Shown here piece after piece: positions 27,893 through 38,176 of a stretch of 64,000 nt of DNA. The stretch comes from Jaenimonas drosophilae (Eukaryota > Euglenozoa > Kinetoplastea > Trypanosomatida > Trypanosomatidae). The notes below the pieces were generated by a model that was not told where the DNA came from, ran no database searches, and worked only from the letters and a program-made list of their open reading frames with translations. Every line of letters begins with the position of its first letter. The stretch's first letter is position 1. Location: NCBI GenBank assembly GCA_030849065.1, contig JASAON010001657.1:1-64000 (forward strand), given 5' to 3'. Position numbers and translations under genes: made by a program.

Positions 27893-30571
27893 ATGCGGTT
27901 GCACCGTATTGCTGGGCGGCAACCCCTTCGGTGGCGGCGGGGGAGGGCAGGACATTCATGGGGATCTCCCCAACGACGCTATTACGTGTCTCGACTCTGG
28001 GGAGCCGCATCTATTCAGAGGGGTCAGGGATCTGCAGCTATGCTGGTGATGCGGCGGTCCACCTCCGATTTGCACTCAGGAAATGCTGTTTGGGTAGTTG
28101 CACTTCGCCAAGTCATGACCCAGCTGACCACAGGCCGAACGACGGAAGACGCCGCTTCATCATCCAAGTATCTAACGCCATCTCTGCAAGATGCTATGCT
28201 GGTGCTGTGGGGTATGCTCCGGAAGCCCGACGTCAGTGGAGCATCTCTAGCCGCTTGGTACGCTTTGGATGGATTTGTAAAGCAGCATCCTGGCCTAGCG
28301 ACGACGCTGGCGACGAGTGATGCGTGGCATGGGTACACTGCGCAGGCCCTTCTTCTCCTTGCTTCGCATGCGTACATCGTCAAGAGAGATGAATGTGAAG
28401 CTCGATTTCTCTTACTACTTCTACCATCGGACCAGTCAACTATTCCCCCATCTGGCGGCATTCATCAGAGTGAGAACCCTGACCAATTTCGTAATTTAGC
28501 GGTCACAAGGCTGTACACGACATCGCTTATGTTATCCACGTGGCAACACACTCGGAACACCTCTTCCCCACAAGAAATTGTTAGTTCATTTGTGGATCAT
28601 TCACTGGAAGAACTTCTCCCCTTGTGTCATTTATTGCTTCATGGGATTCGATCGACCCATTGCCCTGCAATTGCCGTCTACGGAGCACTACTCTGTGTCT
28701 TTGAATGGATGGAGAGAAGCGTGGGAGTTGAGTGGCTTCCACAGGCATGTCGTGTGTTCCTTTTTCAGAAGCTTCCCAACGTTAGGGATGCGTGCGAGCC
28801 TCACGTTATTGTTGCGGCAATGATTGTCATCGCTGGCCTGTTGCGTCGGACTGGATTGAAGGATGCGGAGGGCGGACAGCATATGGAGCTGATGAATGCC
28901 TATCTTCGTTTTGTCACACGACTTGGGGAGGTGTCCAAGAAGCAGGATCACCTAGGTACCGTGCTGGGGGTACTTGAGAAAACTTTACTGACGACGTCGG
29001 TGAAGGATGGTGAGCTACAGTTTTCTGCAAGTGATTTAGTGTTGAGACACGACGCAGCGTTGTTTCGCCACATCGGGTCTGCATTGGTCAACGACCATGA
29101 CGTGTATGAAGACTGCGCCGCAAGTGAATTTGGAGTATTTGCTTCTCGCATGGAAGCGACGCAACTCACGTGCTGGGTGCTGTTGGACCTCACCACTCGC
29201 CATCCGTCTCCAGTGGAGGATTGGCGGGTGCAGCGGGTAGCTTTTCTGTGCTCATTGCAGCGAAGTTGTGACGTCACCTTAAAGTGCCTAGGCCAGAGAG
29301 TGATGAACTTGGTGCGAGAAGTGGCTGCCGCCGACGGGCGACTTAGCAGTCACTTCTCCAGGATTCTTGAGAATGAGCGATTCAATTCTCCAGACACGAG
29401 CAGGAAGGGAGGGGAGAACGTACAACCTCATCGAAGATCGCCCCTGTCCCCACAACCTCCTGTCTCATCGCCGCCGGTTTTGGTCGCACAGCAGAAGAGG
29501 CTTGGCGCGACAGGCATTGATGCGCAACGCGTAGGCAAGCAGAGCCGACCACGCGTTCCGGCAACCGAAATGCGGTGGCGAGGTTTCGTGGATAGCGGTG
29601 AGTGGGTGAACGCATTACGGCTGCTACCTTCCATGACGTTAGAGTGTCCTCTTCATCGCTCTCGAAGGTGGCTCACGGCGTGTGAGAAGGCGTCTCCTCG
29701 CGGATCATCTTGGATGGGGGCCATTGCGCTCTGGGACGCAGCGCACTGCGATCCAGATACCGACGCGCCAAAACCGATGGAACCGGACCAGGTGGAGCTG
29801 GGCACCAATGAGGTCGGAAGGGTCGCGACATTGCTCGCTGATGCCTTTCGATGGAAGGAAGCACTTCGCCTCTTTCACGAGGCGAGCGCGGATCAGCTGG
29901 ACAGCTATGTGGTTTCTCAGGTGGCGTATGCGCAACGAGTCGCTCCCCGACCCCGGCGGGTGGAGGCCTTGGACTTGTGGGCAGCGTGGCGGTGCCGGGT
30001 TGGTGATGCCGCTCCGGTCTCAGCAGGTATGGTGGGGCAACTCCTGCATGGTGGCCTCGTTGGTTCTGATCGTGCCGCCACAGCTGCGGTGGAGGTTGCG
30101 GTCTGCGTGGCGGAGCAGCGTCTCAATGGTGGGGGTCAGCCACTACTGCCTGGCAATGACTTGCACTCAGCAGAGGTATTCAGTCGTTATGCAGGAGTTC
30201 TTGGTCGTCTATTGACGGACCGCGGTAAAGCCATTGGCTGGGAACGCGCACTTCGTGTGGCAATGGCGAGCGATGAGGCAGACCTCATGACCTCTGTGGC
30301 CTCTCAGTCACCTCCTAAGCCATCCATTTACCATGCGGCGGTGAAGATGGAGCGTGAGGTTCCTGGAACTTCCTTTTTACCGTCGCAGCGCGCCATGCTT
30401 GCTTCTCATGCTGTGGCAAATCTAGGACAGCGCGCACCCCACAGCAATGACTCCGTTGAGAATCCTTCACAGTTGACGCAATGTGATGCAGTGTGGGCGG
30501 AGGACCTGCTGGACTCCCTCTTTACCAAACCGCCGTATGAGAGATCTCCGTCATCTACAACAACGAAATGA
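27893..30571 (+). CDS. Large, probably mitochondrial helical-repeat protein, unknown function
   Basis: 892 residues. The first 40 are Arg-rich with few acidic residues (MRLHRIAGRQPLRWRRGR, later QRRYYVSRLW), as in mitochondrial presequences. The body is almost all helical. In the C-terminal half, units such as FVDSGEWVNALRLLPSM and DAFRWKEALRLFHEA resemble the W-x-x-AL-x-L/F pattern of PPR or related helix-turn-helix repeats, and a linker of Pro/Ser-rich sequence (about 505-560) splits the protein in two. Kinetoplastid mitochondria use many divergent PPR-like proteins in RNA processing and ribosomes, so such a role is plausible but unproven. I cannot identify the family. Confidence 0.65.
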   Translation: MRLHRIAGRQPLRWRRGRAGHSWGSPQRRYYVSRLWGAASIQRGQGSAAMLVMRRSTSDLHSGNAVWVVALRQVMTQLTTGRTTEDAASSSKYLTPSLQDAMLVLWGMLRKPDVSGASLAAWYALDGFVKQHPGLATTLATSDAWHGYTAQALLLLASHAYIVKRDECEARFLLLLLPSDQSTIPPSGGIHQSENPDQFRNLAVTRLYTTSLMLSTWQHTRNTSSPQEIVSSFVDHSLEELLPLCHLLLHGIRSTHCPAIAVYGALLCVFEWMERSVGVEWLPQACRVFLFQKLPNVRDACEPHVIVAAMIVIAGLLRRTGLKDAEGGQHMELMNAYLRFVTRLGEVSKKQDHLGTVLGVLEKTLLTTSVKDGELQFSASDLVLRHDAALFRHIGSALVNDHDVYEDCAASEFGVFASRMEATQLTCWVLLDLTTRHPSPVEDWRVQRVAFLCSLQRSCDVTLKCLGQRVMNLVREVAAADGRLSSHFSRILENERFNSPDTSRKGGENVQPHRRSPLSPQPPVSSPPVLVAQQKRLGATGIDAQRVGKQSRPRVPATEMRWRGFVDSGEWVNALRLLPSMTLECPLHRSRRWLTACEKASPRGSSWMGAIALWDAAHCDPDTDAPKPMEPDQVELGTNEVGRVATLLADAFRWKEALRLFHEASADQLDSYVVSQVAYAQRVAPRPRRVEALDLWAAWRCRVGDAAPVSAGMVGQLLHGGLVGSDRAATAAVEVAVCVAEQRLNGGGQPLLPGNDLHSAEVFSRYAGVLGRLLTDRGKAIGWERALRVAMASDEADLMTSVASQSPPKPSIYHAAVKMEREVPGTSFLPSQRAMLASHAVANLGQRAPHSNDSVENPSQLTQCDAVWAEDLLDSLFTKPPYERSPSSTTTK

Positions 30572-30649
30572 CGACAACCAGACTCGATCTCTCTGTTGCC
30601 CAGGTGCAACACGAAGATCAAAGCGTGCATTTTGAAGATAGGAGGACAA

Positions 30650-31984
30650 ATGAAGGCCATTTGCCCCATCTATGTTGGTATACATCCACTAACTCACGTG
30701 CTGTTCCTTTCCATGTCTTCTACTAGTAGTGGTGAACTCACCAAATTGACTAGATTGCCCATGGACATCACCTTGAGCAATGCCTTGGTAACCTTCCTTC
30801 TCACACCGATTCGCCGCATCCGCCTGCTGCAGACTGTGGAGGGAGATCTGATGGATGATGGCGTGCTTCCCCGTGACAAGGGTTTTGGTGGTTTGTTGGG
30901 CTGTGGTCGCTTCCTATACCGTCTCGGTGGTCTACGCGCCCTCTACTGTGGGGCAACTCTTGAAGCTGCAATGTGCCTTCTGAAGTACGAAGTCCAACGC
31001 TATTTTGTGATTCCGGCTATGCATTGTGTTCCCCTTGGGATGCGAGATGCATATGTGAGTATGACGATTCTGCATACTCTACTCATTTTTGTCCCGCTGG
31101 CTCCACTTCAAGCCTATGTGGAGATGATAGCTGCCAACGCTGTGACAGAGCTCGTAGAGGTGGAGGGAGAGGAAGGGATGGCGGAGCAGGAGGAGTGGTC
31201 GCCCACATTGCTGAATGATGACTCTCCCAAGATCAACACACCATTATCTGAAAATCCTCCTGATGCAGCAGACGGTAACCCGATGGGGTCTCCACCCGAG
31301 TCTCCACCATGTCGCCCCAAAAAGATGCGGCTGCGCTTTGACGGCATGCTGTCCGCCATGCGGGCCTGTCATGCAGTTGTGCCTGTCTGGTACCCAATGC
31401 GGCAGTTTGCTTCGCTCGACTTTGTCGGTCGCCTGCTTACCTCCTTCATGCACAACAAGCTTCTTGGATTTCTCTATGTTTACATGGTGCAGCATTCGGG
31501 CACACTCGATGGATTCTCAGCTCTCATCTTCTGGCACATACTCCCACTCAGTCTGTCTATCGCAGGCTCCGCCATAACCTATCCGTTTTCGTACTTTCCT
31601 CTCACCCATTTCTTGAGGGTCAGCCACCATGAGCGGGCTGTGCAAGTTGCGGCGATGCGAGAGGAAGAGGATGAAGCATACCCACTGAACAACTCATACA
31701 TTGGTGGATGTCGCTCGTGCTCTTCTTTTGCGGCCGTTCACTCTCACTCCCATGCTTCACACAGTGAACTTGACTCTGTTCTCTACATTGATCTGCTCAT
31801 CTTCGCCGCCTGCCCGGAGGATGTCCGCAGCTACCTGTCGGAGGCCGTCAATGACTATGGCGTGCGCGGGGTGTACCGTGGGTTTTCTGCGCAACTTGCC
31901 GCCACGTTAGCAAGCTCCATCTTGGGTATGTCCTTCGCATGGGTTCGACGTCGACTGTGGCCTTCTGTTCTGGAGTACCAATGA
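30650..31984 (+). CDS. Divergent mitochondrial carrier-like membrane protein
   Basis: 444 residues. Carrier-family signatures are degraded but visible: TPIRRIRLLQT (near 53-63) in place of Px[DE]xxKxRxQ, then FLYRLGGLRALYCGA (near 88-102) matching the yRxGGxrGLyrG pattern, and near the end GVRGVYRGFSAQLAATLASS (about 404-424). An acidic, Pro-rich insert of about 60 residues (166-227) and a His/Ser-rich insert (about 345-380) are not usual for carriers, which are near 300 residues. It probably sits in the mitochondrial inner membrane; the substrate is unknown. Loss of the acidic residue of the first Px[DE] motif breaks one standard salt bridge. Start: the ATG at 30650 is the first after an AG at 30602-30603; later in-frame ATGs at 30713 and 30761 are alternatives, the latter right before the carrier homology. 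Confidence 0.65.
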   Translation: MKAICPIYVGIHPLTHVLFLSMSSTSSGELTKLTRLPMDITLSNALVTFLLTPIRRIRLLQTVEGDLMDDGVLPRDKGFGGLLGCGRFLYRLGGLRALYCGATLEAAMCLLKYEVQRYFVIPAMHCVPLGMRDAYVSMTILHTLLIFVPLAPLQAYVEMIAANAVTELVEVEGEEGMAEQEEWSPTLLNDDSPKINTPLSENPPDAADGNPMGSPPESPPCRPKKMRLRFDGMLSAMRACHAVVPVWYPMRQFASLDFVGRLLTSFMHNKLLGFLYVYMVQHSGTLDGFSALIFWHILPLSLSIAGSAITYPFSYFPLTHFLRVSHHERAVQVAAMREEEDEAYPLNNSYIGGCRSCSSFAAVHSHSHASHSELDSVLYIDLLIFAACPEDVRSYLSEAVNDYGVRGVYRGFSAQLAATLASSILGMSFAWVRRRLWPSVLEYQ

Positions 31985-33191
31985 GGTATGCACGTGTCTG
32001 TTGGCATTGCCATATATAGTTTGCCGTGCTGACTTTCACTCAATCATCCTTCTGGCGAGAAAGGTGAGTGAGTAAATGCAGTCCAGCTGGAGTCGCAGCG
32101 TACTTTCCCAACAAAATTTTCATTTGCTATCGTTTGTTTTCTAGTTGTTGTGTTTTCAGCTGTTTCTTCCCCACTTCAATGGATGCCATGAGCACCTCGA
32201 CTGGAAGTGTGAGCCACCGATGGGGGCAATGGCGGCGCCACACGTGAGGTTCGTTCCATCGATATCTCGTTTTCCTCATCCATCACTACTGTTGTTTTTC
32301 TCACTTGTTTTTTATATGGCCATCCTCGGCCACGTCAGCTCCCAAGAAAATGAATTTGGGGGAGATGCCACGTCAGATCCTGTGCTGTTGCAACACCCCA
32401 TCCCTACTCACAGTAATGTGTGTTGTGGACGTACGATGGCGCAGCCTCATCGGATTCTGCAGCCCTTTTCTGTGGTGTCAAGCAGCGGATGGTCTTCCCT
32501 ATTCACTACAGCTTCTCCGTCCTCTTACATGTGTGCTTTGCTCCGTGGCGGTAGTCGCACGCTTTTTTTCATTTGCATCACCCCAACGTGCTGCGGTGGC
32601 AATTCCTCAAAGCTTGTGACGGAACTCACTCAATGCTTCCTTCTAATGTTCATGTGTTACTTCTATTGGAGTCAACAGCACAAAGTGTAGGCAAAGGGAG
32701 GTTTTCTCCCATTGCGCCACAAGCACCTCAAATTCTACTCACCATTAGGATAGGACTCCGCGATTAGCTTCTTCCGCAGTGCTAGACAACCGCTCCGTTT
32801 CTGTTCGTGCCGGGGTTTCACTGGAGTTGAGCGACTCAGAATCAGCGAAAACTTCTGTAGAGTGTCAGTTTATCCACCTATCTCCATAGCTTTATATTGG
32901 CTGTTGCTTGTGATCTGTGGATGCTTGTATCCTGCGCAGAGTGCCACTGACGTTTCACGACATTCGCCAATTGCACCAACTTCTTCCTGTACGTCCCCTC
33001 TCGCAACCACTGACCTGACCTCTTTGCTGTGAGTTGGAACATATACGAACTGTACCGCAGCGTGCCGATTGCCCCAGTGCTGAGGTTTCCTACCTGGTGG
33101 TTCTTCCGGTCTGGATAATTCTGTTGAATTAGCCCACCCGACCTGACCCCATCACTTCATCCACTACCACTATTCGTCTGCTGAAGTACTT
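31985..33191. other. Long spacer, no supported gene
   Basis: About 1.2 kb of T- and C-rich sequence. The longest rightward frame (32145-32690) starts with TTG and has no coding features I trust. It probably holds a long 3' UTR of the carrier gene and the 5' UTR of the antiporter gene. Confidence 0.5.
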
Positions 33192-36173
33192 ATGTCCCAC
33201 ATTCCAACCGGGGATGCCACGACCGCTTCACGGCCAGCCACCCCTCCCAATCACCTGACGGAGACGAGAGGTGCGACACAGCCAGCATTGGCAGACTCGT
33301 TGGAGGTTCCCCCAACCTCCGTCGCTCCATCAAGCGGAGGGCCTCCACTCAACGACAGTGCTATAACCGCGACCGCAGCGGCCTCAGCCGATGCCCGAGA
33401 GACAACCTCTGCCACGCCAGCAGTTCGATTTGCTGCGGTGGAGCCCACAGCAGCGGAGGCGGAAACTACAAGCGGGAGGGATCCCCGAGTCGTTTCTACC
33501 TCGGATGAGGATCTGCACCTCTCTCTGGATTCCCAACCTGAGGAGGTGGCGGACCTCTTCAATCGTAGCCAGCGACCCCCAGTGAGCGTCGCTACACCTG
33601 CACATACGGACACTATGAAGTTTTCATATGCTGAGCCATCTGCTTTCCCTCTTTCTGCGGCAGACCATCGTAGCTCTCCTCTGCACGAGGCCGGAGAGAG
33701 CAGGCGCACCGCCAACCCCTCACTGAATACAAGTTCCCGAATGAACCACCGCAAAAACAGCGCGACGATGAAAAAATTTTTCTCCACCAGCCTTCCTCCC
33801 GCCTCCCCATCACCCCCGCCCCCTCCTCCGTCGACGGCGATCCCGGCGCATCTGGCCGACCTCGCCGCGGAGATACACAACCTGGACGAGCATGACCTCC
33901 TCCTCATTGCCGACCTAGCACACGATGTAGCCACCAAGGGCGTGTACTCGTTGCTGCCCTACACAGGGGCCAACTGGTTCCTGCCCGCGATTCGTGAGAA
34001 GACCCCCGACGAACCACCGTGGGGCGTCAACTTTTCTTGGTCCGCTGGTCTTCTACTCTATGTTGCAGGTCGCCGCCTTTCCATACCCCTCCTCAATTTG
34101 CTTCTTCGGCTTGCCTTTTTGGTGTTGGTGTGGTTTACCTTGTGGGCGGTCTTACCTAGCTCACTTGTGGAGCCCGGTGGGGTGGTCTGGGACCCGGTTG
34201 TGCTCGTCGTTATATGTGCCCTTGTTGGTGGTTTAGTGTGCCGCATCATTCAGATCCCGCCACTAGTGGGCGTCCTGTGGATGGGTATTTTCTGGAATAA
34301 CGTGCCCCACCTGCACGCCCTTACCGCCTCCATCGCCCCACAGCTGTTCTCCATCAGCTCAAAAATCGGATTGTCTGTGATTTTAGCCAGGGCTGGGTTT
34401 TCCCTTTCCCTCAAGGGCATCGCCCCACACTGGCGTCAGACAGCGCTTCTCTGCACCTTACCTTTTGTGATTGAAGGGGTGTCCAACAGCCTCATCGCCG
34501 CGGCTCTCTTTGGCTATACCGATGACTACCGATGGGCCTTTCTACAGGGTATGCTGTGCAGCATCGCATCCCCAGCTGTTGTCGTTCCCAGTTCGTTGTA
34601 TCTGCAGGAGCTTGGCTACGGCCGCGGTGTAGGTCCACTGTCGCTGATGCTCTCCTCTGTTGGGCTGGAGATTGTGCTTGGGGTGTGGACGGTGAACTTC
34701 ATCATCAGTCTCATCTTCGGCTCCGTGGGTACCGCGGTGTTGGTTGTCCTGGGCCCTGTACAACTCGTGGGGGGTGTTCTGCTTGGGATTGTGCTAGGCC
34801 TTGCCTTCCACTACATTGTGGAGCTCATAAAGGGGGAAGCAAAGCGGTTGCCAAGCGGCCGCTTTCAGCGAGAGCACTTTTACAGCTCTCTGGACTTTAG
34901 CTACCTCATCTTCATTGCCATATGCGTAGCTCTGGTGAGTGCCGGATACAAGTTGCGTGTAGCGGCAGGTGGGAGCGTGACCTGTGTCTTCTTTTCTTCC
35001 ACCGTGGCGCAGCTTTGGCTACGTGGTGCAAACCCAGAGCGAGAAGAACAGAAGCGCTACTTTGGGGCATGGCTTGCCGCCACCTGGGATCATGCGGTGA
35101 TGCCCATCCTCTTCGCTTTCATGGGAGCACGCATCGACATCAAATCCATCTTTAGCGCTGAATTTTTTCCCAAAGCCGTTGTGTGTCTTGTGTGTAGCAC
35201 AGTTATTCGAATTATTGTGATCTTTATGGTCCAGCTCGGAAGCATCTTCTCCTGGAAAGAGCGGTTTCTGGTGTGTGTGGGGTACTTGGGAAAAGCGTCT
35301 GCCCAAGCTTCTATGGGTCCACTTGCACTCGAGTTCGTGAACAATCAAATTGACGCCCTCGCCCCACTCACCGATCCGACCCTCAACGAGTGGCTCGGCT
35401 ACGCCACGAATGTGGAGCAAATTAGCGCCATGTATGTTATGTTCATGGCCGCGGTGGCTTCTGTGGGTCTTCTTCGCGGTGGCCTTGCTATGCTCGTGAA
35501 GGATGAAAATGCGGTGAAATCGGTTCCACCCTCTGCCCCACCAGCCCCATCACCGCGACAACCACGTCCAAAGCAGCAAAAACCCAGCCCTACCAAGGCC
35601 CGGAGTGCGTTTGAGGATGCCAAGGGGTCAGACTCAGAGCTTTCCACTCCCCAGGCAGCACCTGTAGCGTCGCGATCTCCTCGGCGGGTGCGGGTGGAGG
35701 ACGGCGGGGGCGCCATCCCACATCGACGCCGCCGCGCTGATCTCAACACGGAGAGCCGCATCGATACGCCCCTTTCTCCTCTTCGGAACACCGATTCTCC
35801 ACGCGTCGTGGAACTCTCCTCACTCCCCCGCATACCACAATCCATGCAGCATCCACGTAACAATGGTACGCTCACCGGGAAGCGACCTTGTGGCGGCCCT
35901 GCTGGCGTCTCTAACGCCAAGAATGATCTACTGGAGAGCTATTTGGAGAGCAGTGGCTACTACGTATCCAGTCCCGCCCGTAATTCATCCTCCATGGCAT
36001 CAACCCATCCGGCTCTCACCCCCACCACCTCTCCGCTGATGCACTCCGCAGAGGTGTGGGAACAGTCGAGCTGGGTACCAGAGCGACCTGGATCTCGTGG
36101 AGAGGCCCACCCGTCGCTCTCGCCTCCAGACCAAACGGCGATGGTAGAGGTGCCCTCGTTGAAGGTGTGCTGA
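33192..36173 (+). CDS. SLC9B/NHA-type cation-proton antiporter with altered ion site
   Basis: 993 residues. A disordered Ser/Thr/Pro-rich region (1-245, with a Pro run near 207-214) and a long basic/Pro-rich tail (about 775-993) flank a CPA2 antiporter core of roughly 12 helices. Core matches to animal NHA2 include ILARAGFSLSLKGIAP, SPAVVVPSSLYLQELGYG, TWDHAVMPILFAFMGARIDI (near 631-650) and KERFLVCVGYLGKASAQASMG. Where NHA2 has the ion-binding Asp-Asp (SFDDILAI), this protein reads SVGLEIVLG (near 490-497), so the aspartates are replaced by Leu and Glu. The Arg in the following helix region (VIRIIVIF) is present. Members exchange Na+ or Li+ for H+ at plasma or organelle membranes. With a single acidic residue the stoichiometry or ion may differ. 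The membrane it acts in is unknown. Confidence 0.85.
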   Translation: MSHIPTGDATTASRPATPPNHLTETRGATQPALADSLEVPPTSVAPSSGGPPLNDSAITATAAASADARETTSATPAVRFAAVEPTAAEAETTSGRDPRVVSTSDEDLHLSLDSQPEEVADLFNRSQRPPVSVATPAHTDTMKFSYAEPSAFPLSAADHRSSPLHEAGESRRTANPSLNTSSRMNHRKNSATMKKFFSTSLPPASPSPPPPPPSTAIPAHLADLAAEIHNLDEHDLLLIADLAHDVATKGVYSLLPYTGANWFLPAIREKTPDEPPWGVNFSWSAGLLLYVAGRRLSIPLLNLLLRLAFLVLVWFTLWAVLPSSLVEPGGVVWDPVVLVVICALVGGLVCRIIQIPPLVGVLWMGIFWNNVPHLHALTASIAPQLFSISSKIGLSVILARAGFSLSLKGIAPHWRQTALLCTLPFVIEGVSNSLIAAALFGYTDDYRWAFLQGMLCSIASPAVVVPSSLYLQELGYGRGVGPLSLMLSSVGLEIVLGVWTVNFIISLIFGSVGTAVLVVLGPVQLVGGVLLGIVLGLAFHYIVELIKGEAKRLPSGRFQREHFYSSLDFSYLIFIAICVALVSAGYKLRVAAGGSVTCVFFSSTVAQLWLRGANPEREEQKRYFGAWLAATWDHAVMPILFAFMGARIDIKSIFSAEFFPKAVVCLVCSTVIRIIVIFMVQLGSIFSWKERFLVCVGYLGKASAQASMGPLALEFVNNQIDALAPLTDPTLNEWLGYATNVEQISAMYVMFMAAVASVGLLRGGLAMLVKDENAVKSVPPSAPPAPSPRQPRPKQQKPSPTKARSAFEDAKGSDSELSTPQAAPVASRSPRRVRVEDGGGAIPHRRRRADLNTESRIDTPLSPLRNTDSPRVVELSSLPRIPQSMQHPRNNGTLTGKRPCGGPAGVSNAKNDLLESYLESSGYYVSSPARNSSSMASTHPALTPTTSPLMHSAEVWEQSSWVPERPGSRGEAHPSLSPPDQTAMVEVPSLKVC

Positions 36174-37147
36174 CTCGTCATTTTTCTCATTACCCCATCC
36201 GATGCACAAGCAGTTGGGTGGATAGTGCTCAATTATACGACTATCCCCACTCACGTAGTGTCGTGCATGTATGTGTGACCCCTGAGACCGAGGTCCAAGT
36301 GAACACAAGTCACTTTGGTTTGCTGATCTCCGTCACGTACACACATGCACTGAAGATCCCTTTCTCCCCCATTTATTTTCGCTGGATCGATTTGCGACGA
36401 TGTGTGTTCGTATTTTCTGCTTTGTTGCCAATTCTTTTTCTTCTTTTTTTTTTTCACTCTTGTTTGCTTTGATGGTATTCGATGTGTGGAGACACGATGG
36501 CCGCCATCACAACCAATCAACCTCCCTTGCCGCATTTTTGTTGTCTTTGTGCCCCGCACTTCCTCTCATTCTACCCGCAGGTTGAAGGATTCCGCCGTGT
36601 GAGTCGAAGAGATAGGGAATGAGGAAGATTCGTTCAATGTCAGAATTTCATTAATGCTTGTTCTTTGGTTGTACTGAGCTATTGTGTATGTTTTTGTGTC
36701 TCTCACCCCACCCGACCAGCATCTTCTTTGCGCTGCGCTGTTGATCGCAGGTTTCCTCTCTCGTCATGATTGGGCTGTCGAGTGAGATGGGAGAGGGGGG
36801 GGGGAGATGGTGCTCACATGGGAGATGGGCGTGCGGAGACGGGAGTCGATACTCACACGAAGCTTTTCCTGTTGACTGTTGTGACCGCCAACGTAAAGTT
36901 AACCTCGGAAGGAGGTTGTGTATGAAGGATGTGACCAGGCGGTTCTGAGAATGGTAAGGCTGCTGTGAGTGTCACTGCAGTACTGGCGACACTTCCAATT
37001 TCTCCACCGCTACCCCTGATTATCTGGGATGAGTTGGTGAAGGCCGCGGAACCCAATGCGCGCGTTGACCAGTTCGGAAAGTACCTGAGCTTGTGTTTTT
37101 TGCTTGGCTGAGATCTCGTGTGGAGAATTTCCGTGACGACACGCCAT
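36174..37147. other. Spacer without supported gene
   Basis: About 1 kb with homopolymer T (near 36425-36450) and a G10 run (36795-36804). No gene or RNA was recognised. Confidence 0.55.
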
Positions 37148-37179
37148 CTTCCCCTTTCTGCTTCCTTTTTTTACTCTAG
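37148..37179 (+). promoter_or_regulatory. Predicted trans-splice acceptor of the SKL-tailed kinase
   Basis: A 30-base C/T tract ends in CTCTAG, with AG at 37178-37179. The next in-frame ATG is at 37328. It excludes the GTG-initiated extension that begins upstream of the tract. Confidence 0.65.
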
Positions 37180-37327
37180 AGACCCTCTGTCGCCGTACGT
37201 TGTCAAGCGCTTGTCTGCACATAGGTGTCGTTGGCACTTGCTCACCGCCACAGTCCTACATTATTACCAGCCGCGCTCTGGAGGCCGTTTCTCCCCTGAA
37301 CATCCCAGATCAGCTCTGTGGGGGAGG

Positions 37328-38176
37328 ATGAGCAACATCCACGATGTTATGAGCTCAGCCGACTTGAGTGCTGCCGTCACAGCGATTGCAACGGCCTATG
37401 CGAAGAAGGAGAAAGCAATTCGAGAGAGGAACCCCATGTCATCTGGTGTCGCCAGAGTTCCTCGCGTGGTTATCGGCGTCGCGGGCCGCCCCGGAAGTGG
37501 CAAAACTACAGCCACCACCATCCTTGCAGAGGCCGTGGAGCAACAGTTGCGGAGTAGCTCAAACCCCCACCGGAGGTCGCCTGGCATGCTTGACTCCGAG
37601 CTGCCGCGTGAGGTGCGCTGGATCTATCAACAAGAAACCGGCGTACAGGTCGTCACCATGCCGATGGACGGTTACCACCTCACCAAGAAGGAGTTATCGG
37701 AGATGCCAAACGCAACGGAGGCATTTGCTCGCCGTGGAGCAGAGTGGACCTTCAGCCCAGAGAAACTTACCGCAGACTTGCGCGCCCTCACGACGCCCAA
37801 CATTGGCGGAACTTTTGATGATGTGTTGGTCCCCAGCTTCGATCATGCTGCTGGTGATCCAATGGAGCGGGATGTCTCGATTCCAGGCACGGCAGGTGTG
37901 GTGCTGGTGGAAGGCAACTACCTCCTCTACCGTGGCACTCCAGCCTGGGCGGCCGTCAACGCATGCTTTGACCTCACTATCTTTCTTCACTGCGACAGAG
38001 ACCAGTGCATGGAACGGCTTTGCCGTAGACATATGAAGGCGTGGAGCATATCTCGTGCTGAGGCCATGAAGCGTGCAGCCGGTAGCGACACCATCAATGG
38101 AGACCTCATAGATACCACCAAACCCAATGCAGATGTAGTGATTCACTCCATTGAGGTTCATCACAGCAAATTGTAA
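37328..38176 (+). CDS. YFH7/YggC-type P-loop kinase with C-terminal SKL
   Basis: 282 residues of the uridine kinase / pantothenate kinase-like fold. Motifs in order: P-loop GRPGSGKTT (52-60), MDGYHL (near 112, the D-G-[FY]-H of this subfamily), RRGAEWTFSP (near 135, as RKGAPxTFD in YggC, FrcK and YFH7), VLVEGNYLLY (191-200) and an Arg-rich lid (RRHMKAWSISRAEA, then the GSDTINGDL stretch). The subfamily includes a kinase linked to bacterial fructose uptake; no substrate is firmly known to me. The last three residues are SKL, a canonical PTS1, so the enzyme should be in the glycosome. A mannitol dehydrogenase 5 kb downstream also ends in SKL. It is neither a classic uridine kinase nor phosphoribulokinase, but the substrate cannot be named from sequence. 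Confidence 0.82.
   Translation: MSNIHDVMSSADLSAAVTAIATAYAKKEKAIRERNPMSSGVARVPRVVIGVAGRPGSGKTTATTILAEAVEQQLRSSSNPHRRSPGMLDSELPREVRWIYQQETGVQVVTMPMDGYHLTKKELSEMPNATEAFARRGAEWTFSPEKLTADLRALTTPNIGGTFDDVLVPSFDHAAGDPMERDVSIPGTAGVVLVEGNYLLYRGTPAWAAVNACFDLTIFLHCDRDQCMERLCRRHMKAWSISRAEAMKRAAGSDTINGDLIDTTKPNADVVIHSIEVHHSKL

Noticed and set aside
32145..32690. 181-residue frame with a hydrophobic segment
   Set aside because: It begins with TTG, and its Phe/Ser/Cys-rich content is what T-rich spacer gives by chance; no acceptor decides an internal ATG.
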